Below, in pieces: positions 1-12,176 of a stretch of 64,000 nt of DNA. Below the pieces are notes generated by a model. It was not told where the DNA came from and ran no database searches. It saw only the letters and a list, made by a program, of their open reading frames with translations. This DNA is from Tetrahymena elliotti 4EA. Lineage: Eukaryota; Ciliophora; Oligohymenophorea; Hymenostomatida; Tetrahymenidae. Location: NCBI GenBank assembly GCA_000231825.2, contig JH720403.1:23879-87878 (forward strand), written 5' to 3'. Each line of letters begins with the position of its first letter. Positions within the stretch are counted from its first letter, which is position 1. A program made the translations under genes and the position numbers.

Positions 1-469
1 TTTTTTTAAGAAATCTATCTTCAACTCAATTTTTAAATTTATTTTTTTAAATTAAAAAATAATTTCATTTCTATTTAAAATAAAAAAATTAGAAATTTAG
101 TTAATATCCAAATAAAAATATATTTTCATTCTAAATTATTAAAATATACAGATTAGAATTGGAAATTTTATTAGCGAAATAAAGATGAAAATAAAATTAT
201 AATTTTAATTTAAGCCTTTCAGATTTCAATTTTTAATAAGCTAGATTATAGAATTAATTAAATTAAATATTTATAATTACAGTAATCAAGTTTGAGAGAC
301 TAAAAAAGGTTTAGAAGATAAATAGAATAACAGATATAAATATTAAAGACTTTTTGAAAAATTAAGATTTAAATATGATTAGTAAATGTTGTTCTTTCAA
401 TATTTATTTCATTTGATATCACCTGTTGTATCTATATAAATAACACTAGCTACTTCTTAATATTTCTTA
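1..469. other. AT-rich spacer, no gene seen
   Basis: Very AT-rich sequence downstream of the RING-finger gene on the minus strand. No reading frame with coding-like composition or conserved motif was found on either strand. Confidence 0.5.
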
Positions 470-1367
470 TCACTTTGGGTATCTTTTACTCTAACAATTT
501 ACTTGATTTGCTAATTTATTAAAAATAGTGTTAGCTAGCCATTTTTCAATTTTAATTAATTTATTAGTAAAACAAACAAACAAACAAACAAACAGTTTAA
601 ATAATTCATTAATTACTTCTCTGCATAAAAAGCAAACACCTGTTTTAATTGAAATATCTATTGCACATGGCTTGCAAATTCCTTTTAAAAATTTATAAAA
701 TAGCTTTAAACATTTACAAAATTTCAAATTTACCTCCATGCCCACAGTTCATAAAAACCGAGTTAGGAGTATTTTCAAAGCAAATAACACAAGCTACTTC
801 ATTTTATTTATTTTTAGGCTTATCTACCTTACTGAGGTCGTTATGATTTGTATTCAAAGAAGATTAGTTATTTAAGGTTTCACATTTGTTGTCAACAGAA
901 TTTGAGTTATTATTATTATAATGATGATTTTTGATACTGCAGTCGCCATTAATAGCATTATTTTCTTTATTTTTAGATACTACATTTACTTTAAGCAATT
1001 AAAGAGGTGGTTTTGGCTGTGAATTTTAGGCTTCAGTTTTGTATGAAAGATGTGTTAAAGATTGAAATTAATTAATTTTTTAGTTTTGGAATAAAATTTT
1101 TTCTCTATCTTTTTATCCCTCTATCTAGCTGTCACTGTTTAGTTTGTTAATATAGATTTTCTTTTATTTTTATTCAAAAGGCTTATTTTTATTACAATTT
1201 TATGTTTCTTTTTATTTTTATTTTTCTTCTTCTTTTTATTTTTTTTTTTCTTGTTCTTTTTATTTTTTTTTGTCTTCAAGAAGTTACTTTTTATCTTGGA
1301 AAGTAAACTTAAAATATGTCTGTGACATTTTAATCTAAACAAATAAAAATTTTTAATATTTCTTCAT
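470..1367 (-). CDS. RING-HC finger protein, probable E3 ubiquitin ligase
   Basis: Two exons, 1367-734 and 681-470, with a 52-nt intron (GTAAAT...AAAAG), give 281 residues. The RING spans the junction: Cys193, Cys196, Cys208, His210, Cys214, Cys217, Cys228 and Cys231, a C3HC4 arrangement with core motifs CVIC, CGH and CFLC. RING-HC domains recruit E2-ubiquitin conjugates, so an E3 ligase role is inferred. The first 60 or so residues are very rich in Lys, Glu and Gln; residues 100-185 are Asn/Ser-rich and probably disordered. Downstream of the RING lies a short hydrophobic stretch with Phe/Cys/Val repeats produced by a (GTTT)n tract, then a basic tail. The start is the first ATG after an in-frame TGA. 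Substrate and location are unknown. The RING call is solid; the extreme C-terminus could be spliced differently. Confidence 0.75.
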
Positions 1368-1520
1368 AATAAATTGAATTTTACTAAGTATGATGGTGGT
1401 CGCTCAGAAAATTTCTTTAAAAATGAAGAGATTTTATCAAAAACATGAGAAGATTTTTACTCTTTATTTGAGTTTTCTTCATTTTAATTATTAATTTATT
1501 CACTTGCTTGCTAGTTATAT

Positions 1521-1784
1521 TCATTTTAGTTTTCTTAGTTTGATTCTTGCTCTTTTATATTATTTAAGTTATTATACATTTCTTATGGAGAAGGGCAATT
1601 CGACATAAAATATCTATTAAATTAAAACAAAAATCAACAAACTTTTAAAAGCTAATAGTATTTACATTAAATTTTCAGAATTCTTCATTGAAAATATGAT
1701 AATCAAAATACCAGTCACTATCGTTATAACAAATCCAATAATTACTAAAGCTATTTAAAATTAATTCTTAACTTTTGAAGACAT
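1521..1784 (-). CDS. small two-helix membrane protein, unknown function
   Basis: A single 87-residue frame from ATG to TGA using the ciliate code. Residues 11-32 form a strong hydrophobic segment rich in Ile and Val. A second hydrophobic stretch covers about residues 41-60, followed by a basic tail with an alternating Arg/Lys pattern (ending KRARIKLRKLK). This layout suggests a small integral membrane protein with a positively charged cytoplasmic end. No family is recognised. It lies between the RING gene and the Gln-rich membrane gene, all three on the minus strand. Chance frames of this length are common in such DNA, so the strong hydrophobic pattern is the main support. Confidence 0.4.
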
Positions 1785-2720
1785 ATTTACCAATAATTTA
1801 CTTGATAAATTTAATTAAAGTTGCAATACAATTCCAGTTAATATCAACCAACTACAGATATAAGATGACAAAAGCAAAATAGTCTCCCACTAAAGGCCTA
1901 TATCTATTATAAGAAAATTTTAATTAAAAATTAAGAAAAATCCTATTTACTATGAATCACATTGTTTTTCTTGATAACATTTTTGAATAAGTAAATAAAT
2001 GTTTATATACAAATTATAGTAGTAAAGACTAGAATTATTAAAGTAGGAATAAACACACAAATCCAGTTGAACTGAACAAACTAGTCTACCTTGAGCAAAA
2101 TTAATAAAACCTACAAAAAGGCTAAGCATCTAAATCCGAATACTAACTAATTATTTTAATATTAATATCAGTTAACAATTATGAATAAAATTAACATATT
2201 TAATTAATTAGGCTATTAAAATTTAAAATCTTTTCAAATTATTATTCTTGTTTAAAAACTTAAAAATATCTTAAATTATTGCTAAAATAATTATTAAAAT
2301 TGTCAAAATTTATAAAAATAAACTCTTTAAATAACTTTGTATTATTTCACAAATTAAAAGAATATAAAATTCTTATAAATTGTATTTTTGGGTTGTTTTT
2401 TTAATTAAAAATAAACAATAAACAATTTTGCTCATCTAAATTATCAAAAAATAATTTTCTAAACCTTTAGTTTAAATAAATATAATATTATTTATTTTTT
2501 GATGAATTTTTATTGGTTCGGTTACTTTTGGAGATATTTAAAGCTTTTTTTAAAAGATATTTATTAATTAATCAATCGTTTCAGATATATTGAAAAAGGA
2601 TTAAATACTCCTACTCTTAATCAAAAATATATTTGCTTTGATAAAATTTAGATAAATTTGTTTTGGTCAATTTATTTTTGGAAATATAAATAAAAAGCTA
2701 CAAATTTCAGAATTAGTTTT
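1785..2720. other. AT-rich spacer, no gene seen
   Basis: Between two minus-strand membrane-protein genes. It should hold the promoter of the small upstream-oriented gene at its left end. No conserved coding sequence, structured RNA or repeat was recognised. Confidence 0.45.
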
Positions 2721-3755
2721 TCAAAAAATAAAAATTACATAAAGGATTTAATAGTCTTGCTCATCTTCATTTGAAATACTTTCTGAATGAATGTTTTTTT
2801 GTATCCACCCCATAATATGTATGAAGGGCCAGTAAAAAATAAGGACAACATGAGGAAATTTTTAAATAATCGTGTTGGCAAAAATGGCTAGAAAGAAAAA
2901 GCCCATAACAACGATTTCTGCTATCAAATAGTTAGTGCAAAGTTTTGAAGTTTTTCTTTTAATTTGATTAAAAAGAATAAAATAAAACATATTTATTTAT
3001 TGATTATAGTGAAATAATTAATTAATACAAAAAGATTGCACTAAATAGGAAGACAGAAGCTAAGAGGATAAGGACATGCTCATTTACTACCTGAACCTCA
3101 TAACTCAAACTTAGTATTATACATATAATAACAATAATAACAACAATACTCATTATTATTTTAAGTAGATTTTTTGATTTTTCCTATCTTCTCAATTACT
3201 CTAATGAATACAGCTGATAAATATTTGTGCTTTAATAAATATTTTGCTATTATTATTATTCTTACTACTACTATCTTTATATGCCATTTTGTACTTATTA
3301 AGACTACTAATTGCTTATCATTTACTAATTTATATTGGTTTATTACAAATTTTATGAAAAAATATTGTTATCGCTATTCAATTAGATCTATACTTCCCTT
3401 TATTATTAATCTAAATACTCTCTATTTTGCATCATAAACTAATTATTCCTGCTATTGCTACGTGAAGTATATTATTCTATCTGTCCTTCAGGATCATTTA
3501 AAATATTTTCTATATCTTGATTATTATTATTATTTTATCTATCAGTGTTCTAGGTCACGTTAAATCTTTGTGATAAAAAAAAATTAATTGATCTTTCTCT
3601 GCCGTCAGGGGTCATTAGCTATTGAGATTGAGGTGATAAAATAGATCTCTTTATGATAACAGAATATAAATTTTTAATATTAAAAACTCTCAGATAATAT
3701 ATTTAAATCTTACATTAATTTAGTAACCAGGATTTATAGAATTAGAAACATCCAT
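2721..3755 (-). CDS. Gln/Asn-rich protein with four predicted membrane helices
   Basis: Three exons, 3755-3714, 3648-3029 and 2955-2721, give 298 residues with phase kept at both introns (65 and 73 nt, each GT...AG). The N-terminal 165 residues are hydrophilic and dominated by Gln, Asn and Ser; much of the Gln is written as TAA/TAG. Then come about four hydrophobic helices (one starting with IIMSIVVIIVIICIILSL) separated by short loops. The tail is acidic, with SNEDEQDY. No family is recognised; the architecture suits an endomembrane or surface protein with a long disordered cytosolic arm. The first exon is short (14 codons) and was chosen because its ATG, splice donor and phase fit; an alternative start within exon 2 cannot be excluded. 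Confidence 0.6.
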
Positions 3756-5364
3756 TTGCTTAAAATTAAACTATGTTTTACTTAAAAAAAAGATTAGTAG
3801 AATTAAGCTATTTTCTAAAAGAATTACAGTTGATAAAATTAAGGTTATAAATAAATTCAAGCTAATTAACTTTTAATTATCAAAAATTATTAAATTCAAT
3901 TTAGTTATTATTTATTCAAGTGTTTCTTTGTTTATTTGTTTGTTTGTTAGTTTATTTCTTTATATACTGATTGACAATGCTTTTTCAAATAAAATATTGC
4001 CAAAAAACTTTTATTTTTCAAGTAGAGCAGAAAAACATGTTTTTTATTTTAACTACAATTTTTCTAAATTATATTTTTTTGACTAAAAGAACAGCATCCA
4101 GATTTTATTTAGCATTTAGATAATTAAACAGTCTAAATTTCAAAATATCCTTCATCTAAATATACCTAATAAAATGGTTTCATTTCTTTAGAATTCATTT
4201 TATTTATGAAAATAAATATTATTTTGAGTAATTTACCTTCAAAAAAAATTTAATGAATTTTAGTTTTATTAAGTATTTGTTCTTTTAAATATCTTTTCAA
4301 TTGCTCAAATTATCTCCCCTAAAAGTTGAATTTAAAGATGGAGTTTAGAAAGAAAATATATATAATTTATCAAAAAGATGGATGTACTTGCTATCTCTTT
4401 TTTAAAAGATAAGTAAAAAAATATTTAAGATTGATAATTTATAAATAAAATTTCTTGAAATTTCATATTAAGTTAAGTTGCTACAAAATGCCATAATTCT
4501 TTGTATCCTTATTAACTACCACTAATTAATGGAAGAATTCTATCTTATATCTCATAGATTTGCTTAAAATTATCAATGAGGTTGAATTCCAAAAATGGAG
4601 TTTATAAAAAAGTCTTAAATAAATAAAGATGGACTTAGTTAGCATTTTGCATAAGAGCATAATTAAATTTTTTTTGATTTCAAAATAGCATAATTATCTT
4701 TACTTATTTGCAATAAAATAATAAATCATTTTTATCTTAAAAACATTAAAACAATTAAGCAATTTTGTCTTCTCTTTCTAGTTTTATTTTACATTAAAGA
4801 TTATTATCTCAAAAATCTCCAATAAAATTCAAGATATAAATAGAAACTATTTGATATTAATAGAAATGTTTGAAGATGCTTTGTTTAGATAAATCAAAGA
4901 CATATTTAAAAAAAAATATTTTTTATCATGAAATTTTTAATTTGGTTAAATACAAAAAGTCAATAATATTTTTATTATAAAAATCTTTATCAGCAATGAA
5001 AAATGTGAATGTTTGTTTTAGTCCCTACCTTAAAATATTTAGTATGTTTAAGGTAAGTGATATATAATATGATTGATAAATCAATAATATATCTATCAAA
5101 GCATATATACTTATGTCTTATAAAAGCAAATTAATAAGAGAATCTGATCAACCAACAAATAGAGGAAAGAAAAATAGATATTGAAAAATTTCATCAAAAT
5201 CATTATTCTTTTTGATGTCAAACAAACAAAAAAGCAACCAATCTATCAATCAAAATCAAGCTTTTTTCTTTATTAGCGAATTATAAATTAAATAAATAAA
5301 TAAATTAATATTGAGTATAATTTTGATAGAAAAGATATAGCAGAAAACAAACAAATCAAATAAA
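3756..5364. other. divergent intergenic region, no gene seen
   Basis: About 1.6 kb of AT-rich DNA between a minus-strand and a plus-strand gene, so it should contain both promoters. No coding-like frame, RNA gene or clear repeat was found. Confidence 0.45.
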
Positions 5365-6213
5365 ATGGTATTTTGATTAAAATAGGATAAATGAAGATAA
5401 AAAAACAAACATATTATTTCCAATTAATAGGCTGAACATTCAAGTTTCAACACAGTTAATAATGTCGAAGTAGTTTGTGGCATGGCAATTCCTCCAATTA
5501 AAACTAAAGTTTAAGGACCAGCTGCCACCATTCCTCCATAATAGGAAGTTATTGACATAATTGATGAAGCAATCAGCTTTTTCAGACCCAATTTATTATT
5601 TAAAAATTATGAAATAAAAGGTAATTTTTAGCATATTACTTTATTTTATCAAAAAAAGCTATCTTGCTAATACTCATCTTTAAAATAAATATAATAAAGG
5701 CCCAGGTGATGTTTTCATCATTTACATGACTGTATTCATTACTTAATGTTTAAGAAAAATTGCTAATGAGTAAAAAAAATAAAACAAGATGCATTTAATA
5801 AATTAAAATCATTATTTTAATTGAAATAGAGAGAAAGAAGCTAATGCTTTAAGAATGCTTGTTGAAATGGCTAAATTACCTGTTCCCAAGCCTAATGAAG
5901 CTGGCTTTTTCATGAAAGGTATTGCTAAAGATCCCCTCAGCAATGCAGAAGGTGAAAAGTTTAGTGGATATTTAAAGCAAGCAAAAGAAGAACTCGTAAA
6001 TAGATTAATTAAAAAGTAATAAGAGCTAGTTTTTTATTTTTAATTTTCAATTTAATAAATAATTTTATTCTAATTTATAAAATCTAAATAAATATCCTTT
6101 AATTTTTAATAATATCTTATAATATTAGGTTATACAAGGATGGAGTTAAATCTTGGGATCATAAGTTCTGGGTTGGTCTTTCTAAGAAAAACTTCATGAA
6201 TCTCAAATTCTGA
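5365..6213 (+). CDS. ARPC3: Arp2/3 complex subunit 3 (p21-Arc)
   Basis: Five exons: 5365-5367, 5431-5620, 5700-5769, 5830-6015 and 6129-6213, total 534 nt, 177 residues, matching the usual 178 of the family. Recognised from family hallmarks in order: AEHSSFN near the N-terminus, CGMAIPPIKTKVQGP, DIIDEAISFFRPNLLFKNYE, the QCLRK helix, and a C-terminal WDHKFWVGLSKKNFMN block. ARPC3 is a structural subunit of the seven-protein Arp2/3 complex that nucleates branched actin filaments; in ciliates this would serve phagocytosis and cortical actin. The first coding exon is only the ATG, followed at once by a GT intron; this is the only arrangement that supplies a start, because an in-frame TGA lies upstream of exon 2. 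All introns keep phase. Confidence 0.93.
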
Positions 6214-7707
6214 AAAATAACAAACAAAATTTAAATAAGCTTAAAATTATATTAAAATAAAAAATAAATCGATTTTTTATACAAATAACCTTTTTATGTC
6301 ATTCTAGATTTCAAAACCATACTCATAAATAAATAAATACAAGCTCATTAGTTAAATTGTTTATTATGATTTCTGCTAAACTTAATATGCTATTATCCCA
6401 AAATAAGAAATCAAATGTAAATTATTTTGGAATACATTGAATAATATGATTCATTCATTCATTACTTCTTCAAATTCACTTTGATTACCAAAATAATTCT
6501 TTTTTTGTATCTTATTTGTTCCTTTTCCCTAATTCTTTAACCAACTAAACCAAAAAATTCAATTGAATTTAAAAAAAATAATCATCAAATTTAATTGTTT
6601 TTCATTTCTGAAGCATGATTAATTAAAAAACAAATAAATTAATTTTAAAGTCAACAAAAAAAAGATAAATTGAATAAAAAATTGATTTAATAGATATTTT
6701 TGAATGAAAGAAATATTTTAAATTAGCATCAAATCCTTACATTTCTAATTTTATTATAATAATAGTAGTCTTTTTTGAATTAATTTAAACAAAGTTTTTA
6801 AATCATTTGATAACTTAAATATACTGAATTTAATCATTGACTAAATATATTTTTTTAATTAATTAAATTATATTGTGTGTTAAATACGTATTGCACTATT
6901 TCTAAATAAATAAAATTAAATAATCATAAAATGTATTTGAGTTAACTTTTCATTGTTAAAGTTATGAAGAAAAATAAACTACTTTTTTTATTCTTATTCT
7001 TAAAAGTTTGTATGCTCCTAAAGAAAAATACTCCTTTGTTCTCATTTACTTCACTTTAAAAATCAAATTTTCAAATTAAGTTTTTTTTTAAGAAACTACC
7101 TTATAAAATTGAATACATTCACCACCTCTTATAAATAATTTTTAAATTCAAATTTTCTAAATAAACTATTAAGATTTTGTATTTATAATATTTATTTTAT
7201 CTCACTTAAATTGTTGTTTGTTATTTTTTATATATTTGTTAATATGATGGATACAAAAGCTGAATTTTCATATCTTTTGAGCAAAGGCAGTTGAAATTTC
7301 TCTTGTTATTTAGTAGATTTTGTTGTTTCATTGAATTTATTGTGAAATTGCAAGTAATTAGAGAAAGAAAGAATAAGCATGGAGATGTATGTGATATTCA
7401 TTCATTATCTGTTTAATTATTTGTTTGTTTGTTAGCCTTTGCAAAAAAGAAAACAGAAAAATTAATTTATAATTTTTTTTGAATTAAGAAGAAAGAAAGG
7501 GAAATAAAAAAGAATAAAAAATATTAAAACTTACATAGATAATAATTAGTGAATGAATGAATCAATCATAGAATCAGTCAATTAATTATTAAAAAAACAA
7601 ACAAGCAGATATCTGTGAATGATTGAATTGATAATAATTAAAAGAAATAATAATTAATATTGAAAGAGTGAAAAAAGAAGAAAGCTTAAATAATTAAAAA
7701 GGAAGGA
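6214..7707. other. AT-rich spacer, no gene seen
   Basis: Intergenic DNA between ARPC3 and the EF-hand gene on the same strand. It contains simple GTTT/AAAC and GAAA tracts (around 7410-7500 and 7540-7600) but no coding-like frame. Confidence 0.45.
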
Positions 7708-9803
7708 ATGGATTGGATTAATAGATTAGAAAATATTTAAAACAAGATTAAATTCTAGTTGCATGCAAAGAAAATAGATGACTTGGAGTCATTATACAGA
7801 TTAATGGCTGAGTTTGATAGGGATAATTCAGGAAGACTCGAAAAGGACGAGTTTTAGAAGTTACTCAGCAAATTAGGAGTATTTTTAACCACCTAGGAGC
7901 TCCGTGCAGTTTATGACACATATGACACTAATAGAGATGAATAAATTTCATATGCTGAATTTGTTTAAATGATTAGAACAACTATTTCTGAAAAGCGTTT
8001 AGCTGTAGTCAAGCATGCTTTCCAATTCCTTGATAGAAGGTTTTATTTTAACTCATTTATTTACTTATCTTTTAGGCAATATAATATTAATCAAAACAAT
8101 TTTTTCAATCTAAATTTGTGCGATCAACCATTATAAGTGAATGCAATTAGCAAACCATATAAAAATTATTTTTTTATAATATTTACAGAGGCAGTGGATA
8201 ACTTGTTATTCAAGATTTGGTTCAATAATACAGAGCTGAAGCTCATCCCAGAGTTAGAACTCGTCATAAAACCGCTGAATAAGTTAAAGCTGAATTTGTT
8301 AATGCCATCAGCAAGAAGAGCTAAGATGGTAAAATATAATCTTCAATTTTACAATTAATTATAAATGATTGAATGTTGTCAGATAAATTCAAAAATATTT
8401 TTTTGAAATGAAAAAGTGGATAGATAGTTTATTTGTCAAATAAATAAAAAAATACAAAGAAAGAAAGAAATAAATAAATAAAGAAAGATAGAAACAAGAT
8501 TATTTTTGAAACTTATTAATTAAAAATAAAATAAATTCTATTTTATTCAATTTAAATTTAAAATTAATATTTTGGTTAATTTAGGTTAGACTATCAGTGA
8601 AAATGAATTTTTGGAATACTATGCTGATGTTAATGCCACTTTACCTAAAGAAAAGGAAGAATATTTTATTGATATTATTTTAAGTACTTGGGGTATTACT
8701 TCTTCTGTTGATTACGTTTCACCGGAAAGACTCAACGATTTGGAATTAATCTTATATGAAAAAATCAGACAAAAAACTCTTCCTGGAGAAGATGAAGGAA
8801 GAACCGTTTATCGTGCTTTCAAGTACTTTGATATTACTGAAAAAGGAGTCATTGATATTTCTTAATTCAAGGCTGCTTTAGAAAAGTTTGGATGTGTTTT
8901 CGATGATAAGGAAATTCATGCACTTTTCAGTAAGTTTGACATCAACCGTTCAGGAAAAATGTAATTTATTTATCAGACTATTTCAATAAAAATATTAACA
9001 TCAATTAAATTAATTATTAATTATTTTTATTTTAAATTAATAGCTGTTATGATGAGTTCTGTGGTAACTTTGCTAGATTGGGTAGTGGTAACAATCCTAA
9101 TGTCAATCCTGTATTTAAATTAGCTAGAGAAGTACCTTCTCCTATTATCAATAAATTAAATGCTGATCTTAAAAAGAAAGGACCTTTTGCATTCAGATCT
9201 CTCTCCAAAGCTTGCTAAAAGGCTGATACTTTCTTGAATGGTTCTCTTTCTCATGACGAATTCAAGTGGGTTATTAAAGAGATAGGTTTTTCACTCACTA
9301 AAACCGAATTTGATAACTTATTTAAATTCTTTGACAAGAATTATGAAGGAAAAGTTATTTATTCTGTCTTCATTGACTTAGTTAGAGGTATTTTATATTT
9401 ATTTCAAATACAATTTATTCATTTATCTATTGAATTATTAGGTGAATAATCTTAAATTATCAGCTAAGCTTTAAGTCAAGGTTATGATGCTTTAGCATCT
9501 GCAAATGGTGGTAAAGTTACTGTTGAATCCATAGTTTAAAGATATAATCCTCTTGCAATTTAAATTATTTATGCTACAAGAAAGATTGCATAAGATCTCC
9601 AAAGAGAATTCGTTGCAGAATGGGGTGGCAATTTACAACAATAAGTAATAAATAAATCTTAAATCGATATTCTTAATACTAATAACATTTTCTTTTCATA
9701 GGTTAATAAAAACTAATTCGTAGAGTTCTTTAGTGATGTTAGAGCATTCTGTGATAGTGAAAGCAAATTCCATCAATATTTTTCAAATGCTTTTGGACTG
9801 TGA
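7708..9803 (+). CDS. multi-EF-hand calcium-binding protein, calcyphosin-like
   Basis: Six exons: 7708-8039, 8189-8328, 8585-8960, 9044-9387, 9442-9644 and 9702-9803; 498 residues, phase kept at all junctions. Canonical EF-hand loops occur at residues 37-48 (DRDNSGRLEKDE) and 73-84 (DTNRDEQISYAE), a degenerate one at 109-120, a later good loop DINRSGKICYDE, and weaker ones (DITEKG, DKNYEG) toward the C-terminus. Loops are arranged as pairs, as in calcyphosin and EFCAB-type proteins. It is likely a Ca2+ sensor or a cilium/cortex-associated EF-hand protein; neither signal peptide nor membrane segment is seen. Introns 1 and 2 are long (149 and 256 nt), and intron 1 contains a decoy acceptor near 8074 that would destroy the third EF-hand. 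Exact cellular partner unknown. Confidence 0.85.
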
Positions 9804-9867
9804 ATTTATTGATAGCTTTATAAATATTAAACTCCATATAAAACTACTTGATATTATTATTACTCAT

Positions 9868-10165
9868 TCATTCTTTTATATTTTCATCAACTTTGTTAGT
9901 TACTCTTATGTTTGTTTATTTCAACATAAAACAAATCTTCTTCATAATTTTATCTAACCTATTTCTCTTTATATGTCTAACTAAGATTTATCATTTAAAT
10001 ACTAAACTCCTTATTCAGTTAATTTATATTATTATAATTATTGATTTTTTTATATTTTGGTTACCTTTATTAGTCACTCTTGTATTTCAATACAATACAA
10101 ATCTCTTCATAATTAATTATTTCTAAGTGACTTCTCATACGTCTAAAATTTATCTTAAATTCCTT
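9868..10165. repeat. degenerate direct duplication, about 150-180 bp units
   Basis: Two diverged copies lie just downstream of the EF-hand gene, about 9868-10000 and 10045-10165. Shared blocks in the same order are TTTTATATTTT, TTAGT.ACTCTT.T, TTTCAA.A.AA.ACAAATC.TCTTCATAATT and a closing ATTTATC. No protein is encoded in common. Confidence 0.4.
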
Positions 10166-12176
10166 TTTTTTAAAAAAATTTAAATTTATTAAATTTTAAA
10201 TCAATTATTAATTGAGGTTAGAATAGCTAGAGAATAAAAAAATTTTATAAAAAAAAGTAAACTCATCCATTCATTCGCCAAAATTTATACTTTTTTTATT
10301 AAATTTCATTTCCAATAAAATAGAGAAGATTACATACAATAAGCTTCTAAAAAATAGTTTAAATAGTTAGAATAATAAATGAATAAGTTTTTTTAATTTT
10401 TACTATTTTTGTTAAAATGTAGTACAAAAGGATAATGTGGCAATTATTTTGAAGACAATATATCTTTAAATAACTCTTTAAATTAGTATGTGAGAAAAAT
10501 TATCACAAGCAGTTTAGTTTCTCTTTGTAAATAAATTATTCTAAAGGACTGTTTTAAATTATCAAAATGATAATTTTTAAATCAATAAAACTTTTATCAA
10601 TTTTACTGAGCAAAATTTTGATACTAAATGAAAAAACCTTTACATAAAAATATAAAAGTTTTTTTTAAATTTACTTCAAAATGATTTTCTTTCTAAAATA
10701 AAAAAATAATGTTAGTTGATTAAAATTTTTCAAAAGACCTACAAATAATAAAATTATAAACTATCCAAATGCAGTTATTGTTGATTTGATCAATTTTTTC
10801 GATCTAGATTTCAAAATAAACGAATCTTTGAATGACAACTTTTATGAAAATAGGTATTTAGTTAAGAAGATATTGTATTAGATTAAAATTGCTTTATTAG
10901 GATTTTAGTTAATAAAAAATAATTGGATTTTCTTGGAATGTGTAAGTTAAATTTAAGTTTATATAAAAATTTCTTTTATATAAATCAAGGATAGTTTTTA
11001 TCAAAAAAGAGAGATCAACCTGATTTTACCTATATAAAATTGGTAAATGAATTATCAGAAATAAAAATAAATAGTTCTAATTAGTAAAAGAATTCTTCCT
11101 TTTTTCAATTATTTTACAAAAAGATCATTCAAATGATTTAAAATAGCATTGTAAAATTGATTAGAATAACAATTTTGATCAAGGTAACCTAAAATATTTT
11201 ACATTTTGATATGCTAGCTGCTATTTAGCTTATAATTTACAAAAATATTTCTTTTATAAATATTCTTTTTAATATAATTGCTGTAATGTTTTTTGGTTGA
11301 CGTATTTAAGCTAATTTATTAGATAAATTTTATTATAAAATTGTGTAAAAAATAATTACTATCAAGAAATTAATATCCTTCTTTCTAATCTTGATATGTA
11401 ATTTATATACAATAGTGCAAAGAAAAAATTACCATCAAGCAATTTTATGTCCATCCTTCTTTTTAACTTTAACATATTATTTTCAAAACTCATTAAAATT
11501 TATTTAGTGTTGTTGAAAAAGAAAACCAATATTCAAAGAAATATTTAAACCTTCTTTAATGATATGGAGAAAAGAATTATTTCATATAAATAAACATATT
11601 TACTCAGAAAATTTGTAATATTTGCATTTTCATAAAAGATAATGGATATTTTTTAGTCAATTTCAAATATGAATAATCTTGTTGATTTTTTGTTCATATT
11701 TTATAATAAATTTAAATAAATTCTACTCTATTTAATATGAAATTATATCCATAAGAAGAGAAGAAGAAGAAAATGGAGAAGAAATTTCAGTTGCTGTTTG
11801 TTAATAAAAAGGTGTTTGTAAAGATAATTAATAAAAAGAGTGTATAGTTTGAAATACAAGCTCTTTGTATTTGTTATTAAGGTTATTAAATCACTCTTAC
11901 TTATTATGAAATTTTCTGTAAATTGTTTGTATTAGATTTTTTTAATTATTGAATTCTTGCTTGCTTGAGTATTAGGGAAGTATTAACTTTTTGTTTTTAG
12001 CCACAAATTTAAAAACAAAAAATTTTTACACTTTTCTGCTTCAACTTATCTATTAGTTGAAATCATTTGGTTTTTAGGAAGATTAGATATAATTTATTTT
12101 AATGTAATTAATTCTAAAAATAATAAGAAAAAATCACCAAATTAAAATTAAATTTTATGCATATCAAAAAGATAAA
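10166..12176. other. AT-rich spacer, no supported gene
   Basis: About 2 kb between the EF-hand gene and the first transporter. A frame open with the ciliate code covers roughly 10725-11140 but lacks a start codon and coding-like composition. An inverted repeat at 11986-12022 lies about 160 bp before the transporter start. The rest is featureless. Confidence 0.4.
11986..12022. repeat. inverted repeat upstream of transporter gene
   Basis: AACTTTTTGTTTTTAG is followed after a short loop by TTTAAAAACAAAAAATT, giving a stem of about 12 mostly A:T pairs with one G:C. It could be a transcription terminator-like or chance hairpin; in such AT-rich DNA it is weak evidence of function. Confidence 0.25.

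Noticed and set aside
3174..3437. 87-residue plus-strand frame
   Set aside because: Shadow of the Gln-rich minus-strand gene at 2721-3755.
10725..11140. Open plus-strand frame with NYPNAVIVDLINFFDLDF
   Set aside because: No start codon, no splice context, composition like the spacer.
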